Shown piece after piece: positions 17,556 to 27,661 of a stretch of 45,137 bases of DNA. The notes under the pieces are model-generated. The model did not search any database and was not told the DNA's origin. It was given only the letters and a program-made list of their open reading frames with translations. A program made the translations under genes and the position numbers. The DNA lies in assembly GCA_947473125.1 (NCBI GenBank), contig CANJDH010000031.1, positions 1-45,137 of the forward strand. The letters are read 5' to 3'. Numbering within the stretch: position 1 is the stretch's first letter; each line of letters opens with the position of its first letter. Source of the DNA: Burkholderiales bacterium (GTDB lineage: Bacteria; Pseudomonadota; Gammaproteobacteria; Burkholderiales; JAEUOS01).

Positions 17556-18428
17556 ATGCTCCGTCTATTGATTCATCGTCCGGCACTGCGCCGGGCCTGG
17601 GCGATCCTCGCCGGCATTGCGGCCGGACTGGGAGCGCCCCTGTCGTCGGCACAGGACGTCACGTACCGCTTTTCACCGGTCAACCAGTACGACATCAACC
17701 TCACCGCCGCCTACTGGAACCCGATCATCAGCTACGTATCGGAGAAGAGCGGCGTCAAGCTCGCCCTGAAGATCGGCCGTACCTCGGCTGACACCACCAG
17801 CTACGTACTGGCACAAGAGGTCGAATTTGTATTTTCCAACCATCTGTTCAGCCCGGAGCGCGAGAAGCTCGGCTGGAAGGTATTCGGGCGCCGCCAGATG
17901 CCGCCGGTGCACGGCCAGCTTGTGGTGCCGGCCGATTCGCCCATCACCGAACTGGAGCATTTGCGCGGCGAGGAGGTGGCGTTCCCGGGGCCCGAGGCCC
18001 TGATCGGCTACAAGCTGCCCTACGCCCACCTGCTCGCCAGGGGCCTCCAGGTGAAGGTGGTCTTCGGCGGCAACCAGAATGCGGCCCTGGCGCAGTTGTT
18101 TGCCAGCAAAGTCAAGGCGGTCGGCGGCAATTCGCAACTGATCCAGGGCTATTCCGAACGCGAGAAAAAGAAATTCCGCGTCCTCTGGTCGTCCGAGCCG
18201 GTGTACGACCTGGCGCTGATGGTATCGGGCAAGGTGCCGGAAAAGGATGTCAAGGCGGTCGCCGGCGCTTTTTTCAACATGCACAAAGATCCGGCGGGCA
18301 AGGACATCCTGCATCAGGCGGCCGCCAAGGTCGGCCTCGCCACCGATGCGGTATTCATTGCCTCCGACGGCAGCGAGTACGGCAGCTACCGGCGCTTCTA
18401 CCAGACCGCGCCGGCCTCGTTGCGTTGA
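17556..18428 (+). CDS. PhnD-like periplasmic substrate-binding protein paired with a sensor kinase
   Basis: A 290-residue protein of the phosphate/phosphite/phosphonate-binding (PhnD) superfamily. A signal peptide of about 33 residues ends at SSA|QD. The body has [20 protein letters not shown], the alternation FSNHLF and the C-terminal segment [17 protein letters not shown]. No permease or ATPase gene follows. Instead, the hybrid histidine kinase gene starts 10 bp downstream. This arrangement suggests that the protein acts as a periplasmic ligand receptor for the kinase, not as part of an importer. The start is ATG 17556 (MLRLLIHRP), with GTG 17547 in frame just upstream as an alternative. 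It is only distantly like the PhnD at 25077. Confidence 0.85.
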   Translation: MLRLLIHRPALRRAWAILAGIAAGLGAPLSSAQDVTYRFSPVNQYDINLTAAYWNPIISYVSEKSGVKLALKIGRTSADTTSYVLAQEVEFVFSNHLFSPEREKLGWKVFGRRQMPPVHGQLVVPADSPITELEHLRGEEVAFPGPEALIGYKLPYAHLLARGLQVKVVFGGNQNAALAQLFASKVKAVGGNSQLIQGYSEREKKKFRVLWSSEPVYDLALMVSGKVPEKDVKAVAGAFFNMHKDPAGKDILHQAAAKVGLATDAVFIASDGSEYGSYRRFYQTAPASLR

Positions 18429-18438
18429 AAGCGGCCGC

Positions 18439-20892
<2,454 letters not shown>

Positions 20893-20960
20893 GACTGGCT
20901 GCCTGAAGTGCCCGGTCTGAACCGCGCGCCTGCTTGGCAACTGGCACGCTGCGGTAGTGC

Positions 20961-22157
20961 CTACTCGTCCTGAAACTGCGACTTGATCTCCAGCGCATCG
21001 TCGAGGCGCGCCAGAAACGCGTCGACGCATGCCGGGTCGAAATGGCTGCCGCTGTTCTCGCGCAGGAATTCGACGGCGTGCGATACCTCCCACGCCGTTT
21101 TGTAGGGGCGCGTCGAGGTCAGGGCATCGAACACGTCGGCGACCGCCACGATGCGGCCCGACAGCGGGATCGCGTCGCCGGCCAGGCCGCCCGGGTAGCC
21201 CGAGCCGTCGAACTTCTCGTGGTGCGCCCGGGCAATCTCGGCAGCGAGTCGCAGGGTCGGCGACGCGCCGTCCTTGAGGATGACCCAGCCGATTTCGGCG
21301 TGCTGCTTCATGATGACGAATTCTTCGGGGGTCAGCTTGCCCGGTTTGAGCAGGATGTGGTCGGGCGTACCGAGCTTGCCGACATCGTGCATCGGCGCGG
21401 CTTCGAGCATCGCATCGGCAAACGGCTGGTCGTGCGTGATGTGGTCAGCGATCAGCCATGAGTAGCGCGCCATGCGCTGGATGTGCGCGCCGGTTTCGGG
21501 GTCGCGAAACTCCGCCGCCCGCGACAGGCGCATCACCGTGTCTTTTTCACGCTCCAGGATCGCTTCGGTGGCGCGGCGCACTTCGACCGAAAGGATCGCC
21601 GCGCGATTGGCCACCTCGACATGGCTCTTGTGCAGCGCCAGCATGTTGCGCACTCGCGCGCGGAATTCGACCGTGTCGATCGGCTTGGTGAGAAAGTCGG
21701 TGGCGCCGGCCTTCAGGGCGCGATGGCGCACCTCGCGCTCGCTGGTGGCCGTCACCATCAGCATCGGCACCAGGGAAAATTGCGGATTCGCGCGCAGTTG
21801 CGCGATCAGGTCGATGCCGTCCATCTCCGGCATCATGTAATCGACGATCAGCAGGTCAAAGTCGTTCACGCAGCACCATTCGAACGCTTCCACAGGGTCG
21901 GTGAAGCTGGTGGCCTTGCAGCCGCCCATGCGGCCCAGCAGCGCTTCGGCCAGCTGGATGTTGGTGCGGTGGTCGTCGACGATGACCACGCGCATCGGCG
22001 CGGCATCGCTGCCGGCGCCAACGCGGTCGGCCGTCACCGCAGCGGGCAGCGCCGGCGCGGGCCCTTCCTCGGGCCCTTGCGGATAGCGCGCCAGAACAGC
22101 GGGTGGAAGAAGAAAGGGTTGCCCGGTCTGCGAGCCTGGTGTCAGATGCGGATTCAT
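20961..22157 (-). CDS. response regulator with HD-GYP output domain (RpfG type)
   Basis: A 398-residue protein. After a Pro/Ala-rich N-terminal tail of about 50 residues comes a receiver domain (VVIVDDHRTNIQLAEALLG, phospho-acceptor Asp in LLIVDYMMPEMDG, Lys in TKPID). An HD-GYP domain with complete motifs follows: HDVGKLG, HHEKFDGSGYPGGL and DVFDALTSTRPYK. It should degrade c-di-GMP on phosphorylation. The start at 22157 is chosen for its GAGGAA ribosome site 7 bp upstream. The kinase gene on the opposite strand ends 68 bp away, and the two may form one signalling pathway, since the kinase ends in an HPt domain. No terminator hairpin was found in the convergent gap. Confidence 0.93.
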   Translation of the reverse strand: MNPHLTPGSQTGQPFLLPPAVLARYPQGPEEGPAPALPAAVTADRVGAGSDAAPMRVVIVDDHRTNIQLAEALLGRMGGCKATSFTDPVEAFEWCCVNDFDLLIVDYMMPEMDGIDLIAQLRANPQFSLVPMLMVTATSEREVRHRALKAGATDFLTKPIDTVEFRARVRNMLALHKSHVEVANRAAILSVEVRRATEAILEREKDTVMRLSRAAEFRDPETGAHIQRMARYSWLIADHITHDQPFADAMLEAAPMHDVGKLGTPDHILLKPGKLTPEEFVIMKQHAEIGWVILKDGASPTLRLAAEIARAHHEKFDGSGYPGGLAGDAIPLSGRIVAVADVFDALTSTRPYKTAWEVSHAVEFLRENSGSHFDPACVDAFLARLDDALEIKSQFQDE

Positions 22158-22308
22158 GCTGCGTTCCTCGAGGACGGCCACAGACCCCTGCCTACGGCGA
22201 TGCGCATACTGTAGCGGTGCCCGATTCGGGTTAAGGCTCGAACTGCACCCGGTTCGCGCTGCAATTCATCGTTATGGCGAGCCCCCTTTGGGCATGGCCT
22301 GAAGGTCC

Positions 22309-22364
22309 GCACCTGGAGCGGGTTTTGAAGGTATCGGCCCTGCAGCCGTTGGTGGAGGCGCGTG
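22309..22364. repeat. REP-like dispersed repeat, copy B
   Basis: Contains TTGAAGGTATCGGCCCTGCA and GTTGGTGGAGGCGC, close to the copies at 41.2 and 43.2 kb. It lies in the 313 bp region between the divergent response regulator and oxidoreductase genes. The rest of that region holds the leader of the downstream gene with its AAAGGG ribosome site at 22458-22463. Confidence 0.55.
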
Positions 22365-22470
22365 ACAGACCGGTGGCCGGACGAATGTCGCGGCAGGACG
22401 CTGCTAAGATGCTGCGTAGCTTTTCGCAGGTTTCCGAAATTTTCCGCAGTTTCCATCAAAGGGTGTGAAC

Positions 22471-23385
22471 ATGGCGCACAGCGTCGCAGTGGTGGGTGTC
22501 GTAGGGCTGGGCATCATGGGTGGCGCGATGGCGGGCAACCTGATCAAGGCCGGCTTTAGCGTGGTCGGCTATGACGTCGCCAAAGAGGCGAACGAGCGCC
22601 TGGTCGCGGCCGGCGGCCGTACGGCCGCGTCGGTGGCCGAGGTGGTGCGCGAAGCGCCCGTTACCATCGTGTCGATTGCGACCGTCAAGGCGCTCCTGGC
22701 GGTGTACGCCGAAATCGCCCAGAGCGTCCGGGGCAGCGCGCCCGGCCGCATCGTGATCGACACCTGCACCATGCCGCTGGAAGTGAAGCAGCAGGCCTCT
22801 GACGGGCTCGCCGGCAGCGGCTGCGTCATGCTCGACTGCCCGGTGAGTGGCACCGGCGCCCAGGCGGCGAACAAGGACCTGGTGGTGCTCGGCAGCGGCG
22901 ACGCCGCCGCGTTCGAAACGGCGCGGCCGGTTCTCGAAGGCATCTCGCGCAAGCAGTTTTATCTCGGTGCCTTCGGCAAGGGCAGCACCATGAAATTCAT
23001 CGCCAACCATCTCGTCAATATCCACAACGTGGCTGCTGCCGAGGCGCTCACGCTGGCGGCCAAGGCCGGCCTCGACCCCAGTGTGGTGTATGAAACTCTG
23101 CAGGACAGCGCGGCGACCTCGCGCATGTTTCAAATGCGCGGTCCGCTGATGGTCGCCGGAAAGTTCCAGCCGCCCACTGCGCGCATCGACCTGCACTTGA
23201 AAGACCTCGACATCATTTCCGGCTTTGCGGAGCAGTTGCGCTGCCCGGTGCCGCTGTTCGCGCAGGCGACGCAGCTGTATCACGCGGCCAAGAGCCAGGG
23301 GTATGGGAATGAAGACACCGCAGCAGTATGCAAGGTGCTCGAGCTGCTTGCCGGTGTGACCCATCCCACACATTCCCCAGGCTGA
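22471..23385 (+). CDS. NAD(P)-dependent oxidoreductase, 3-hydroxyisobutyrate dehydrogenase family
   Basis: A 304-residue protein with the N-terminal Rossmann motif GLGIMGGAMAGNLIKAG. The substrate-binding segment is DCPVSGTGAQAANKDLVVLG and the catalytic lysine lies in KGSTMKFIANHLVNIHN. The family (beta-hydroxyacid dehydrogenases: 3-hydroxyisobutyrate, tartronate semialdehyde, GLYR1-like) oxidises or reduces beta-hydroxy acids. The exact substrate cannot be told. The ATG at 22471 has an AAAGGG ribosome site 7 bp upstream and is preferred over the GTG two codons earlier. It stands alone, 137 bp ahead of the DsrE-like gene. Confidence 0.9.
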   Translation: MAHSVAVVGVVGLGIMGGAMAGNLIKAGFSVVGYDVAKEANERLVAAGGRTAASVAEVVREAPVTIVSIATVKALLAVYAEIAQSVRGSAPGRIVIDTCTMPLEVKQQASDGLAGSGCVMLDCPVSGTGAQAANKDLVVLGSGDAAAFETARPVLEGISRKQFYLGAFGKGSTMKFIANHLVNIHNVAAAEALTLAAKAGLDPSVVYETLQDSAATSRMFQMRGPLMVAGKFQPPTARIDLHLKDLDIISGFAEQLRCPVPLFAQATQLYHAAKSQGYGNEDTAAVCKVLELLAGVTHPTHSPG

Positions 23386-23522
23386 ACCAGAGGCGTACTG
23401 ATTCTCCAAGGCATAATCCCGGCCTGATCTGGCAGCCTGTTATGTTTCAACCCTATCGATCCAATGGCTGGCCTGGATGAACCCCCTGACTTTTCTTGCA
23501 AGACCCCGCCTTTCTCGAACTG

Positions 23523-23900
23523 ATGCCTGATTCCTCCGCCGCCGGCACAAGCGCGCCGCGCCTGGTCATCCTGCTCAACAACGTATCGACTGACGCCCCG
23601 GATGCGCTGTCGATTCCGCTACGCTACGCCGCCACGGCTGCCGCAATGGATGTTGCGGTCGAAATGCACGCCGTGAGCCGCTCGGTTGCGCTGTTGCGTC
23701 GTGATGCGGTGAGCCCGGCGTTGCTCGCCCAACTACAGCAAGCGGTTGAACTTGGCGTGCAGATATTCGCCTGCCCGGTGGCACTGGCCGAGCAGGGCAT
23801 GCGCGCCGAAGACCTGAGCGATGCTGTGGCGGGCGTGCGCGGTGCGGCGTCGCTGCTGGTGTCCGGCCTCGGACCGGACGCCCGGTTCATGGTGTTTTGA
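23523..23900 (+). CDS. DsrE-like sulfur-relay family protein
   Basis: A 125-residue soluble protein with the DsrE/DsrF-like fold pattern: an initial strand LVILLNN, a middle segment VAVEMHAVSRSV and a candidate sulfur-accepting Cys84 in QIFACPVALAE, where the DsrE family has its reactive cysteine. DsrE-type proteins take persulfide sulfur from TusA-type carriers. The ATG at 23523 is chosen because an upstream TTG would add nine residues that are not family-like. It is the first of the sulfur-carrier group and is separated by 519 bp from the TusA-like gene, so it may have its own promoter. Assignment is by fold pattern, so moderate confidence. Confidence 0.75.
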   Translation: MPDSSAAGTSAPRLVILLNNVSTDAPDALSIPLRYAATAAAMDVAVEMHAVSRSVALLRRDAVSPALLAQLQQAVELGVQIFACPVALAEQGMRAEDLSDAVAGVRGAASLLVSGLGPDARFMVF

Positions 23901-24419
23901 CCCTTCTGCCAGGTCAGGTAAGGAAGCGCCCAGGGTCCGCACGCCGGTCACTGCGCAATTGCATCCATTTTGCGGTTTGCCGCGTAATGCTGTTGTACAA
24001 CGCGGAAATCTCCCGTAGACTCGATTGATCAGTTGTCCCAACCTGCTTGCGTGCGCCTCGAACCATTTTCGCGCAGCACAAGCCCACCGCCTTCTTCAAG
24101 CGTACCAGCCAATGCATATCGTGTTACTTCCGCCGGTCAAGGTATTTGACCGCCTCAAGCTGTTCTATACGTCGGTGGCGATGTGGGGTGCAGGTTCGCA
24201 GTGCTTTTTTCGCATTTCCGCTTCGTCTTCCCCGCACTTCCCCTCCCCGCAGTCTCCCCTCCCGCACACGCTCTTTCTGCGACTCTCCTCGCCGAAGACC
24301 GCCGCTCGCGCCCGGGGCAATCCGTGCAGCACATCCTTCGAGTTTCAACCGGCCGCCTTATGCAGCCCCGTAGGCAGCCGCGTCGCTGTTTTCGCTTCGG
24401 CCCGGGAGGCGGCCTGCCA
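23901..24419 (+). other. 519 bp non-coding leader ahead of the TusA-DsrE-ABC operon
   Basis: No gene was recognised. It holds a perfect palindrome GTTGTACAAC (23992-24001), of the kind bound by GntR-type regulators. A 7 bp stem CGGTCAA/TTGACCG with a 5 nt loop follows at 24134-24152, then a strongly pyrimidine-rich stretch at about 24230-24290 (CTTCCCCTCCCCGCAG-like). The length and structure suggest a long 5' leader. I checked for SAH, SAM and cobalamin riboswitch cores and did not recognise any. Confidence 0.4.
23992..24001. promoter_or_regulatory. palindrome GTTGTACAAC, candidate operator of the sulfur locus
   Basis: A perfect 10 bp palindrome in the leader of the TusA-like gene, resembling TTGTACAA-type GntR operators. 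No regulator gene lies within the locus, so a trans-acting factor would be needed. Confidence 0.35.
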
Positions 24420-24641
24420 ATGAACCACGATGTCGAATGGAATGCCGGCGAGCTCGGCTGCGGCGACCTGGTGCTCGAACTGCGCCAGCGCGTGCGCGCG
24501 GCGCCCGGCAAGGTGTTCAAGGTGATCGCACTTGATGCTGGCGCCCCGGCCGACATCCCCGCCTGGTGCGGCATGACCGGCCACACCTTGCTGGCCCAGG
24601 ATGCGGCCGCCAAAACCTACTGGATTCGCGCCAAGGAATGA
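24420..24641 (+). CDS. TusA-like sulfur carrier protein
   Basis: A 73-residue protein beginning MNHDVEWNAGELGCGDLVLE. It matches TusA across its length. The active cysteine Cys14 stands in GCGDL, where classical TusA has CPxP, so the Cys is kept but the prolines are not. The C-terminal half has DIPAWCGMTGHTLL, equivalent to the DIPGFCTFMEHEL region of E. coli TusA, with a second cysteine at 50. TusA proteins carry persulfide sulfur between desulfurases and acceptors such as DsrE. A GGGAGG ribosome site supports the ATG. The protein closely resembles the N-terminal domain of the fusion at 27662, and a DsrE-like gene follows 59 bp downstream. Confidence 0.82.
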   Translation: MNHDVEWNAGELGCGDLVLELRQRVRAAPGKVFKVIALDAGAPADIPAWCGMTGHTLLAQDAAAKTYWIRAKE

Positions 24642-24700
24642 TTTTTTCGGCGGGGGCTTGAGCCGCCCGCTTTTTTCCCACCCTGTCACAGGAGAACAGC

Positions 24701-25063
24701 ATGCCCGGCAAATTTGTCATCAGCCTGACCCACGGCCTCAACGACACCGACAAGGCCACCGTCGCATTCGTGGTCGCCAATGCGGCGGTCGCGTCCGATA
24801 AGGACACCGTCGTGTTCCTTTCGATCGAAGGCACGCGCCTGTCGCAAAAAGGCGTCGCCGATGCCGTGCATGAAGAAGGCTTCGCACCCCTCAAGGAATT
24901 GATGGACAACTTCGCCAAAGCCGGCGGAAAAATGTATGTCTGCTCGCCCTGCTTCAAAAAGCGCAAGCTCGACGAAAACAACCTGGTGCCCGGCGCAGCC
25001 GTGGTCGGCGGTGCCAAGCTGGTTGAATTCATGAGCGACGGCGCACCCAGCATCAGTTACTAA
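24701..25063 (+). CDS. DsrE family protein with CxxC motif
   Basis: A 120-residue soluble protein: FVISLTHGLNDTDKATVAF at the N-terminus, a DTVVFLSIEG strand and Cys81-Ser-Pro-Cys84 in KMYVCSPCFKKRKL, the position of the family's sulfur-accepting cysteine. It ends VVGGAKLVEFMSDGAPSISY, typical of DsrE-family proteins annotated as peroxiredoxin-like. A ribosome site AGGAGA lies 8 bp upstream of the ATG. It sits between the TusA-like carrier and the periplasmic binding protein gene (13 bp gap), which argues for a co-transcribed unit. A role in passing sulfur to or from the TusA-like carriers is inferred from family knowledge. Confidence 0.87.
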   Translation: MPGKFVISLTHGLNDTDKATVAFVVANAAVASDKDTVVFLSIEGTRLSQKGVADAVHEEGFAPLKELMDNFAKAGGKMYVCSPCFKKRKLDENNLVPGAAVVGGAKLVEFMSDGAPSISY

Positions 25064-25076
25064 AAGAGGAATCAGC

Positions 25077-25964
25077 ATGAAATCGACACGCAGACACATC
25101 CTCGCCGCCGGCGGCGCCGCTGCCGGTGCACTGGCACTCGCCGGCGTCACGCCGGTACTGGGCCAGGCCAAACGCAAGTTGCGCTTCGGCGTCGGGCCTT
25201 TGTTGCCCAACCCCGAAGACACCAAGAAGGCCTACACGCCGCTGTTCGCGCACCTGGCCAAAGAGCTCAATGCCGACTTCGACCTCGTCGCCACAACCGA
25301 CTGGGCCGGCATGGCCGTGGCCATGGGCTCGGGCCAGCTCGATCTGGCCTGGATGGGGCCGTGGGGTTACATCATTGCCAACAGCAGTACCGGCTGCACC
25401 GCAGTGGCCACCGTCAAATACGACGACAAGCCGGTTTACTACGCGATCATCATCGGCAAACCCGACCTGAAGGTAACGAAGTTTCCGGACGATACGAAAG
25501 GCATGTCGATATCGTTTGCCGACGTCGGCTCCACCTCAGGCTGGCTGATTCCAAGCTGGTACGCCAAGGAAGTCTGGAAAATCGACCCCAAGACCTTCTG
25601 GAAATACACCGAGGGTGCAACGCATGCAGCCAACGAGATGGCCGTGCAGGGCGGGCAGGCCGACATGGCGACCGACTTTGACCGCAACCGCAACGCGATG
25701 ATTTCGTCCGGTCGCGTCAAGGCCGACAGCAACAAGATCCTCTGGACCTCGGCGCCGCTACCGAATGACGCCATCGCCATTCCGAAGGATGCGCCGCAGG
25801 GGTTTGGCGCCCAGGTGCAGAAGATCCTGACTGCCATCACCGTGGAGCAGGCCAAAACCTTGCTGCCACCACGCTACACCGGGTTTGTGCCGGCGACACA
25901 TGCTTCGTATGATTCGATCGAAAAGGCGGGCATTGCGTTAGGCAAGATCAAGCCCAAGACCTGA
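25077..25964 (+). CDS. phnD: phosphonate-type ABC transporter substrate-binding protein (PhnD family)
   Basis: A 295-residue periplasmic protein. The N-terminus TRRHILAAGGAAAGALALAG is twin-arginine-like (RRxIL) and is followed by a signal cleavage near GQA. Family marks are LRFGVGPLLPNPEDTKKAY, the tandem TTDWAGMAVAMGSGQLDLAW and GYIIAN. The permease gene starts 3 bp after its stop. PhnD proteins bind phosphonate, phosphite or related oxyanions, but many uncharacterised members bind other small ligands. In this locus, among sulfur-carrier genes, an organosulfur or seleno-compound is equally plausible. The gene symbol is a family label only. Confidence 0.9.
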   Translation: MKSTRRHILAAGGAAAGALALAGVTPVLGQAKRKLRFGVGPLLPNPEDTKKAYTPLFAHLAKELNADFDLVATTDWAGMAVAMGSGQLDLAWMGPWGYIIANSSTGCTAVATVKYDDKPVYYAIIIGKPDLKVTKFPDDTKGMSISFADVGSTSGWLIPSWYAKEVWKIDPKTFWKYTEGATHAANEMAVQGGQADMATDFDRNRNAMISSGRVKADSNKILWTSAPLPNDAIAIPKDAPQGFGAQVQKILTAITVEQAKTLLPPRYTGFVPATHASYDSIEKAGIALGKIKPKT

Positions 25965-25967
25965 AGC

Positions 25968-26786
25968 GTGGCCACCACTGGCGCCCAACAGGCGCAAGTG
26001 CTGCAGGAAGCGCAGCGCAAGGGCAACATTCGCGGCCGGCTCAAGCTGGCCGCGATCCTTGTGGCCGTGCTGGTCTTCTATGTGGTGTCGTGGCGCCTGG
26101 CACAGATCGACCCGGCCAAACTGGTTAACGGCCTGCCAAAGCTCGGCTATTGGCTCTCGCAAGCCTGGCCGCCCAAGCTCGATGAATTGCCGCTGTTTGC
26201 CGAGCGTATCGCCGAGACCATGGCGATGGCGGCGATCGGCACCACCATTGCCACTCTGCTCGCCTTGCCGATGGCGGTGCTGGCGAGCCGCAACATCACG
26301 CCGTTTCCGCGGCTCTACTATCCGGCGCGCTGGTTCCTGAACGCGCTGCGCGGCATTGATTCATTCGTGTTCGCGCTGTTGTTCGTGGCCGCCGTGGGCC
26401 TGGGCCCGTTTGCCGGCGTGCTCGGCATTGCCCTGCACACCTGGGGCAGTGCTGCCAAATTCTTCGCCGATCACATCGAGAATGCGCAGCTCGGTCCGCT
26501 CGAAGCGGTTCGTACCACGGGCGCCGGGCGCAACACGGCGATCGTGTTTGCCTTGCTGCCCGACATCCTGCCGGTGCTGCTCTCGACTACGTTGTTCTGG
26601 TGGGAGTTCAATGTACGTGCCTCCACCGTGCTCGGCGTAGTCGGTGCCGGCGGCATCGGCATGGAACTCAAGAACAGCATGGACCTGCTCGATTTTTCGC
26701 GGCTGTTCACCATCATCGCGCTGATCCTGGTCGTGGTGACGGTGCTCGATCAATTGAGCGGCTGGCTGCGCAGGCGCCTGGTATGA
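25968..26786 (+). CDS. phnE: phosphonate-type ABC transporter permease (PhnE family)
   Basis: A 272-residue membrane protein starting at GTG 25968, with about six hydrophobic segments. The EAA coupling loop is visible as EAVRTTGAGRNTAIVFALLP near residues 180-199. The segment GLGPFAGVLGIALHTWGSAAK is typical of PhnE permeases. The stop overlaps the ATPase start by an ATGA junction. It forms the membrane channel for the ligand of the PhnD protein just upstream. No second permease is present, so a homodimeric channel is expected. Confidence 0.92.
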   Translation: MATTGAQQAQVLQEAQRKGNIRGRLKLAAILVAVLVFYVVSWRLAQIDPAKLVNGLPKLGYWLSQAWPPKLDELPLFAERIAETMAMAAIGTTIATLLALPMAVLASRNITPFPRLYYPARWFLNALRGIDSFVFALLFVAAVGLGPFAGVLGIALHTWGSAAKFFADHIENAQLGPLEAVRTTGAGRNTAIVFALLPDILPVLLSTTLFWWEFNVRASTVLGVVGAGGIGMELKNSMDLLDFSRLFTIIALILVVVTVLDQLSGWLRRRLV

Positions 26787-27592
26787 GCGATACCAATTTA
26801 TTGTTTGAAGTGCGCGGTGCGAGCAAGTCCTTTGACGGGCGCGCCGCCATCGTCGATGTGAGCTTCAGCGCGCATCGCGGCGAGTTTGTTGCGGTGCTCG
26901 GCTCCAGCGGGGCCGGCAAGACCACACTGTTTCGCTGTCTTGCGGGCTTGCTGCCGATGGATGCCGGCTCCGCACACCTCAACGGGCGCGATGTGGCGGC
27001 GTTTACGGGGCGCGAGCGGCGCCACATCGCCGTGGTGTTTCAGCAGTTCAACCTGGTGAGCCGCCTTTCTGCACTGCAAAACGTGCTGGCCGGCCGGCTC
27101 GGCTACGTGCCGGCGTGGCGCGGCTGGCTGCGTCGCTTCACGCGCGCCGACGAGCTGTTTGCACTGGAGTGCCTGGAGCGGGTCGGCCTGCTGGCACAGG
27201 CGATGCAGCGCGCAGATACCCTGTCGGGTGGGCAGCAGCAGCGTGTCGCCATCGCCCGTGCGCTCGCGCAGCGGCCCGACGTGATCATCGCCGACGAACC
27301 GGTAGCAAGCCTGGATCCGCGCATCGGTGCCGGCATTCTCGAATTGCTGCGCTCGATTTGCCATGCCGAGGCCGATGGCGTTGCCGTGATCTGCAGCCTG
27401 CACCAACCGCATTTCGCGCGCCAGTATGCCGACCGCGTGGTCGGCATGACCGGTGGCCGGATCGTTGTCGACATGCCGGCCGCCGCATTTGACGACAATG
27501 CCCTGCGGCAGGTGTATGGTCACGATACGGACAGCAGTGATCCATCCCAATCACCGTTGCAGTTATCGACGCAGGAAGCGGCGCTTGCGTAG
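26783..27592 (+). CDS. phnC: phosphonate-type ABC transporter ATP-binding protein (PhnC family)
   Basis: A 269-residue ATPase with Walker A GSSGAGKTT, the Q-loop VFQQFNLV, signature LSGGQQQRVAIARAL, Walker B VIIADEP with D-loop ASLDP, and the H-loop in CSLHQPHFA, a PhnC hallmark (SLHQ). All catalytic motifs are intact. It overlaps the permease gene by 4 bp and is followed after 69 bp by the TusA-MetE fusion, whose ribosome site is strong. The order binding protein, permease, ATPase matches phosphonate-class importers. Confidence 0.94.
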   Translation: MSDTNLLFEVRGASKSFDGRAAIVDVSFSAHRGEFVAVLGSSGAGKTTLFRCLAGLLPMDAGSAHLNGRDVAAFTGRERRHIAVVFQQFNLVSRLSALQNVLAGRLGYVPAWRGWLRRFTRADELFALECLERVGLLAQAMQRADTLSGGQQQRVAIARALAQRPDVIIADEPVASLDPRIGAGILELLRSICHAEADGVAVICSLHQPHFARQYADRVVGMTGGRIVVDMPAAAFDDNALRQVYGHDTDSSDPSQSPLQLSTQEAALA

Positions 27593-27661
27593 GCCTGCTC
27601 ACCCAGTCACTTTCACGTTTTTCCCGTCAACACGCAACGCCACCCATTCGAGGAGCACCCC

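Noticed and set aside
23901-24419. Cobalamin, SAM or SAH riboswitch
   Set aside because: A MetE-like gene downstream made this plausible, but I could not find the conserved core sequences of these classes. The palindrome and stem are too simple to support a riboswitch call.
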